Below are positions 59,648 to 64,000 of a stretch of 64,000 nt of DNA, piece after piece. Location: assembly GCA_025774935.1 (NCBI GenBank), contig JALGZK010000002.1, positions 124,001 through 188,000 on the forward strand. Reading direction: 5' to 3'. Source of the DNA: a bacterium. GTDB lineage: Bacteria; Joyebacterota; Joyebacteria; Joyebacterales; Joyebacteraceae. How positions within the stretch are numbered: position 1 is the stretch's first letter; the number at the start of each line of letters is the position of its first letter. The notes under the pieces are model-generated. The model was not told the origin of the DNA, did not search any database, and worked only from the letters and a program-made list of their open reading frames with translations. The position numbers and the translations under genes were made by a program.

Positions 59648-60990
59648 TGAGAGTGATCATTGCAGTGCTCGTCCTCGGGGTCGTCCTCGCCGGCTGCACG
59701 GGCGAGACCGACGCGACCGAGACCGCTTCGGCCGGGGCCTGCCAGGCCGGGACGGCGCAGGCCAGGGGATGCGGGGGGAAGACTCCAGCGGAAGAGCCCG
59801 CTCCGGCGGCGACCTGCACGAGCGGACCTCAGGGACCACCAGCCGGCGAGTACGCGCTTACGTCCAACGACGGAACGGCGGCGATCCCCTTCCAGGTCTC
59901 CCGGCACCACATCCTCGTGCCGGTGCGGGTGAACGGGAGCGAGCCCTTCGACCTCATCCTCGACACCGGGATGCCGTTCCACGGGGCGATCCTGTTCACG
60001 GGACCGCGCGTCAAGGAGGCTGGGCTCAAGAACACGGAGGGGGTCCGGGCGGTCGGCTGCGGCGACGCGGGCCCGGTCGAGATCGGGACGGGTGTCACCC
60101 TGGAGTTCCCGGGACTCACTCTCAGCGGACAGCACGTCACCGTGATGCCGCCCCCGGGCGATCCGGAGACCGGACGGTGCCGCGGCGCGGACGGCATCAT
60201 CGGGAACTCGCTCTTCGCCCGGTTCGTGGTCGCGATAGACTACGACACCGAGATCATCACGCTGACCGAGCCGGACGCCTACGACTACCGCGGCCGCGGC
60301 GAGTCGCTCCCGCTCGCGATGAGCCCGATGAGCATCCCGACCGTCGCCGCGGGAATCGAGATCGCCAACGGACAGGTGATTCCGCTCGAGATCGTCATCG
60401 ACACCGGCGCCATGCACGCGCTCTCTCTCGAGATCGAATCGCACGACGGGATCACGATTCCCGGACCGTCCCGCGAGTTCGAGCTCGGCCACACGTACTT
60501 CGGCGCGGTCACCGGGCACGTGGCGCGCATCGAGGCCATCCATCTCGGTGACCTCACCCTCCGCGACGTGGTCACGACGTTCGTCTCCCAGGCTCAGCCG
60601 GGACTCCCGCCGTGCGGTGGGAACGGAAACCTCGGCGCGGCGGCGCTCGGGCGGTTCAACGTCACGTTCGACTACTCGAGGGACCGGATGATCCTGGAGC
60701 CGACCGAACGAACCGACGACCCGTTCGAGTTCACGATGACGGGAGCGAACTACGCGAGGAACGACCAGGGGAACCTCAGGGTCTTCAGCATCGTCCCGGA
60801 CTCCCCTGCGCTGGAGGCGGGGCTCGAGCCGGGGGACATCCTCACGGCGATCGACGGACGACACGTCACCGGGCTCGAGGACGACGAGATCAAGGAGCTC
60901 CTCCAGCGGGAGGGCGCGGACGTTGCACTGCGCGTCTCCCGTGGCCGCGAGAGCCTCAACGTGAGCCTCCGGCCGCGGAGGATCCTGTAG
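59644..60990 (+). CDS. Retroviral-type aspartyl protease lipoprotein with PDZ domain
   Basis: 448 residues. Lipobox LAGCTG (Cys about residue 18). A Cys-rich linker follows (SAGACQAGTAQARGCGG, then AATCTSG). Two retropepsin-like repeats carry LILDTGMPFHGAI and IVIDTGAMHALSL. A PDZ domain comes last (FSIVPDSPALEAGLEPGDIL). The protein is outside the cytoplasm, a probable envelope peptidase. ATG 59644 and ATG 59647 are equally possible starts. Confidence 0.9.
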   Translation: MMRVIIAVLVLGVVLAGCTGETDATETASAGACQAGTAQARGCGGKTPAEEPAPAATCTSGPQGPPAGEYALTSNDGTAAIPFQVSRHHILVPVRVNGSEPFDLILDTGMPFHGAILFTGPRVKEAGLKNTEGVRAVGCGDAGPVEIGTGVTLEFPGLTLSGQHVTVMPPPGDPETGRCRGADGIIGNSLFARFVVAIDYDTEIITLTEPDAYDYRGRGESLPLAMSPMSIPTVAAGIEIANGQVIPLEIVIDTGAMHALSLEIESHDGITIPGPSREFELGHTYFGAVTGHVARIEAIHLGDLTLRDVVTTFVSQAQPGLPPCGGNGNLGAAALGRFNVTFDYSRDRMILEPTERTDDPFEFTMTGANYARNDQGNLRVFSIVPDSPALEAGLEPGDILTAIDGRHVTGLEDDEIKELLQREGADVALRVSRGRESLNVSLRPRRIL

Positions 60991-61035
60991 CAGAGGCGCG
61001 AGCCGGGGGCAACGCGCGGCGCCCCCACTCAACGC

Positions 61036-61070
61036 GAACCGGCGGGAAGCTCGAGGCTCCCCGCCGGTTC
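61036..61070. terminator. 11-bp hairpin between convergent genes
   Basis: GAACCGGCGGG ... CCCGCCGGTTC with a 13-base loop that itself holds AGC/GCT, then TCTTTC on the plus strand. Serves the aspartyl-protease operon and may help isolate gdhA. Confidence 0.8.
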
Positions 61071-61127
61071 TCTTTCGCCGGTCGTGCGATCCGCACGCGC
61101 GACCTGCGTCCGTCTCGTGCTGTCGGG

Positions 61128-62785
<1,658 letters not shown>

Positions 62786-62859
62786 CGCAGAAAGGGCCGG
62801 GCTGTGGGGCCGTTCCCGCCTGTCGAGCCTCCCCGATTGGCGGCGCAGGCAGAAAGCGC

Positions 62860-62888
62860 TTGACTGACCCGGAGTCAGACGGTAGCGT
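62860..62888 (+). promoter_or_regulatory. Promoter of the synthetase-like gene and its leader
   Basis: TTGACT (62860-62865), 17-base spacer, TAGCGT (62883-62888). An inverted repeat TGACT...AGTCA (62861-62877) overlaps it. The predicted start near 62895 would put the first PyrR-like element at the very 5' end of the RNA. Confidence 0.6.
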
Positions 62889-62897
62889 GCGCTTGTT

Positions 62898-62928
62898 CCT
62901 TTAACCGTGGCCCGTGAGCCCGGAAGGA
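62898..62928 (+). ncRNA. PyrR-type RNA element A
   Basis: CCTTTAA, a hairpin with the loop CCCGTGAG, then AAGGAG: the order and spacing of PyrR binding loops (UUUAA ... CCNGNGAG ... AAGGA). The closing stem is imperfect (CCGTGGC / GCCCGG). The AAGGAG is the ribosome site of the leader ORF at 62936, so protein binding would block its translation. Element B at 63039 aligns with it base by base over most of 38 positions. Confidence 0.65.
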
Positions 62929-62935
62929 GAACGGC

Positions 62936-63112
62936 ATGAGCAGAGCGCGAGACCACCGGTCCAAGAGAACCCCGCACAGACGTGTCGGGGCTCTTTCTTT
63001 CCCGGTCCTGCCTGTCCTCCCCCGGCCTGCGGCCGCCACCTTTAAGACGGCGCCCGTGAGCGCCGAAAGGAGGCAGCATGGCAACCGGAACCCGTATCCT
63101 CGAGCGCGTTGA
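62936..63112 (+). CDS. Leader ORF overlapping the terminator (58 aa)
   Basis: ATG 62936 after GGAAGGAGAACGGC opens MSRARDHRSKRTPHRR and runs through the terminator 62970-63000, ending 32 bases inside the next gene in a different frame. Composition (Arg/Pro-rich) suggests the peptide itself is unimportant. Translation through the terminator would prevent termination, as proposed for the Thermus pyr leader. Strong ribosome site but no homologue known to me. Confidence 0.5.
   Translation: MSRARDHRSKRTPHRRVGALSFPVLPVLPRPAAATFKTAPVSAERRQHGNRNPYPRAR
62970..63000 (+). terminator. Intrinsic terminator inside the leader
   Basis: CCCCGCAC-AGAC-GTGTCGGGG (one bulge, 8 bp), followed by CTCTTTCTTT. Located between element A and element B, upstream of the structural gene, so it acts as an attenuator. 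Confidence 0.75.
63039..63073 (+). ncRNA. PyrR-type RNA element B
   Basis: CCTTTAA then CGGCG-CCCGTGAG-CGCCG (perfect 5-bp stem, same loop as element A), then AAAGGAGG, the ribosome site of the gene at 63078. A copy of element A at 137-141 bases spacing. Confidence 0.7.
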
Positions 63113-64000
63113 AGCTCCGGAGACGGCTGAGTCCCCAAGTGCCGGAGGCGCAGTGGACGCGCGAACGGCGCGCGGGACGACGGACTGGTCTCCCTCTCTC
63201 CACGAACGCATCCACGTCCACAATCGCGTCGTGCACGGCGTCCGGCGATTCCTCCAGGACGAGGGCTACGTCGAGATCCCGGTGCCCGAGCTCACACCGG
63301 CCACGGGCTCGTGCGAGGTCGTGGATTCCATGTTCAGCATGGACTACTTCGGGGCACTGGCGTTCCCGCGCCAGACGGGTCAGCTCTACCTGGAGGAGGT
63401 CGTCGCGAGGGGAGTCGACGCAGTCTACTGCGAGGGCGAGAGCCTTCGCAAGGAACGAAAGGTCGACGCGCGCCACCTCACGGAGTTCAAGCTCATCGAG
63501 ATCGAGAAGCGCGACATGAGCCTCGAGGAGCTGTGCGACTTCCAGGAGAAGCTCGTGAAGGAGGTCGTCTCCTCCCTCAAGGCCGACGAGATCGGACAGG
63601 CCAACGTCGCTCGGCTCCTGCCCGTCCTGCGCTCGGACCATCCGCGACTCACCTACAGGGATGCCCTCAGAATCCTGGGCGGCAGGGGCTTCGCGCTCAC
63701 GTTCGGCGACGACCTGGGGAAGGAAGAGGAAGAGGCCCTCACCGACTACGCCGGCGGCCTTCCAGTTCACGTCACGCACTTCCCCGAGGAACTCAAGTTC
63801 TTCAACATGAAGATCGACCGCGCCGACTTCTCGGTCGTGGAGTGCGTCGACTACATACTCCCGATCTCCGGCGAGACCTTCGGCGGCTCGCTCAGGGAAC
63901 CGGACGTCGGTATCCTCCGCCGCAGACTCCAGACGGGGACGATGTACGGCCACCTGATGAACCGCGCGGCCGAGTTCGCCGAGTTCCGGTGGATGACGGA
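63078..64000 (+). CDS. Class II aaRS-like enzyme (asparagine-synthetase A/AsnRS-related), C-terminus outside window
   Basis: ATG 63078 after AAAGGAGGCAGC; 307 codons lie in the window. Residues 1-38 look disordered. The class II core follows: VEIPVPELTPATGSCEVVDS (motif 1), EGESLRKERKVDARHLTEFK (motif 2, Arg-x-Glu and Glu-Phe), LPVHVTHFPEELKFFNMK and ILPISGETFGGSLREPD. No N-terminal OB-fold anticodon domain is present, as in the archaeal AsnRS-like asparagine synthetases. Likely asparagine synthesis from aspartate, but aminoacyl-tRNA-ligase-related roles cannot be excluded. Motif 3 lies beyond the edge. Confidence 0.85.
   Translation, partial: MATGTRILERVEAPETAESPSAGGAVDARTARGTTDWSPSLHERIHVHNRVVHGVRRFLQDEGYVEIPVPELTPATGSCEVVDSMFSMDYFGALAFPRQTGQLYLEEVVARGVDAVYCEGESLRKERKVDARHLTEFKLIEIEKRDMSLEELCDFQEKLVKEVVSSLKADEIGQANVARLLPVLRSDHPRLTYRDALRILGGRGFALTFGDDLGKEEEEALTDYAGGLPVHVTHFPEELKFFNMKIDRADFSVVECVDYILPISGETFGGSLREPDVGILRRRLQTGTMYGHLMNRAAEFAEFRWMT

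Overview
The window is GC-rich (roughly two-thirds G+C by eye) chromosomal DNA from a Gram-negative (diderm) bacterium. It encodes TolQ/TolR/TolA-like/TolB/Pal, several lipoproteins and a predicted outer-membrane barrel. I see no rRNA, tRNA, CRISPR array, insertion sequence or prophage. The gene set (DUF3857/transglutaminase proteins, FG-GAP/UnbV lipoprotein, PEP-synthase-like multidomain protein, GdhA, SdhCDAB, 2-oxoacid:ferredoxin oxidoreductase) fits an uncultured high-GC lineage of the Fibrobacterota-Gemmatimonadota-Eisenbacteria-Krumholzibacteriota kind. Two TGCNC-N4-GTGCA boxes in the lexA promoter, the LexA motif reported for Fibrobacter, support the FCB side. The phylum call is inference.

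Layout. Positions 1-5010 (minus strand): M16 peptidase (partial), DUF885 peptidase, two proteins of unknown role. 5258-7144: nitrilase-family amidase, then a plus-strand unknown gene behind consensus sigma-54 promoters. 7284-13340 (minus): a Tol-Pal operon headed by a YIP1/pseudo-peptidase fusion. 13524-21959 (minus): PHP phosphatase, sodium symporter with a 43-residue partner, outer-membrane protein, nitroreductase, KorA/KorB, a cluster of DnaA-box-like repeats, and an MrfB-like exonuclease. 21994-32338 (minus): FG-GAP lipoprotein, dipeptide epimerase, MBL hydrolase, MrfA-like helicase, SdhBADC. 32443-41025 (minus): YjbQ, two DUF3795 proteins, DUF72, DinB, Fpg-like glycosylase, GyrI-like protein, a secreted protein, then a lexA operon (lexA, SagB-like oxidoreductase, DUF6504). 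41362-46581 (minus): an eight-gene arsenic/thiol operon with a readable ArsR promoter-operator. 46735-51737 (minus): a sulfur-relay trio whose cysteine desulfurase lacks the PLP lysine, then M50 protease, HAD hydrolase and a secreted protein. 52023-60990 (plus): tandem transglutaminase-like proteins (the second without its catalytic Cys), a receiver plus PEP-synthase-like protein, a MarR regulator and a PDZ aspartyl protease lipoprotein. 61128-64000: gdhA (minus) and, divergently, a class II synthetase/AsnA-like gene behind a tandem PyrR-type RNA leader.

Themes. DNA repair is dense: LexA, DinB, DUF6504, an Fpg-type glycosylase, and both halves of the MrfA-MrfB pair, here about 4.8 kb apart. 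Regulation is unusually legible: several promoters fit TTGNNN-N17-TANNNT, and four carry recognisable operators or leaders (LexA, ArsR, PyrR-like, sigma-54). Several genes are catalytically altered copies of enzymes (K-to-D desulfurase, Cys-less transglutaminase, degenerate gluzincin).
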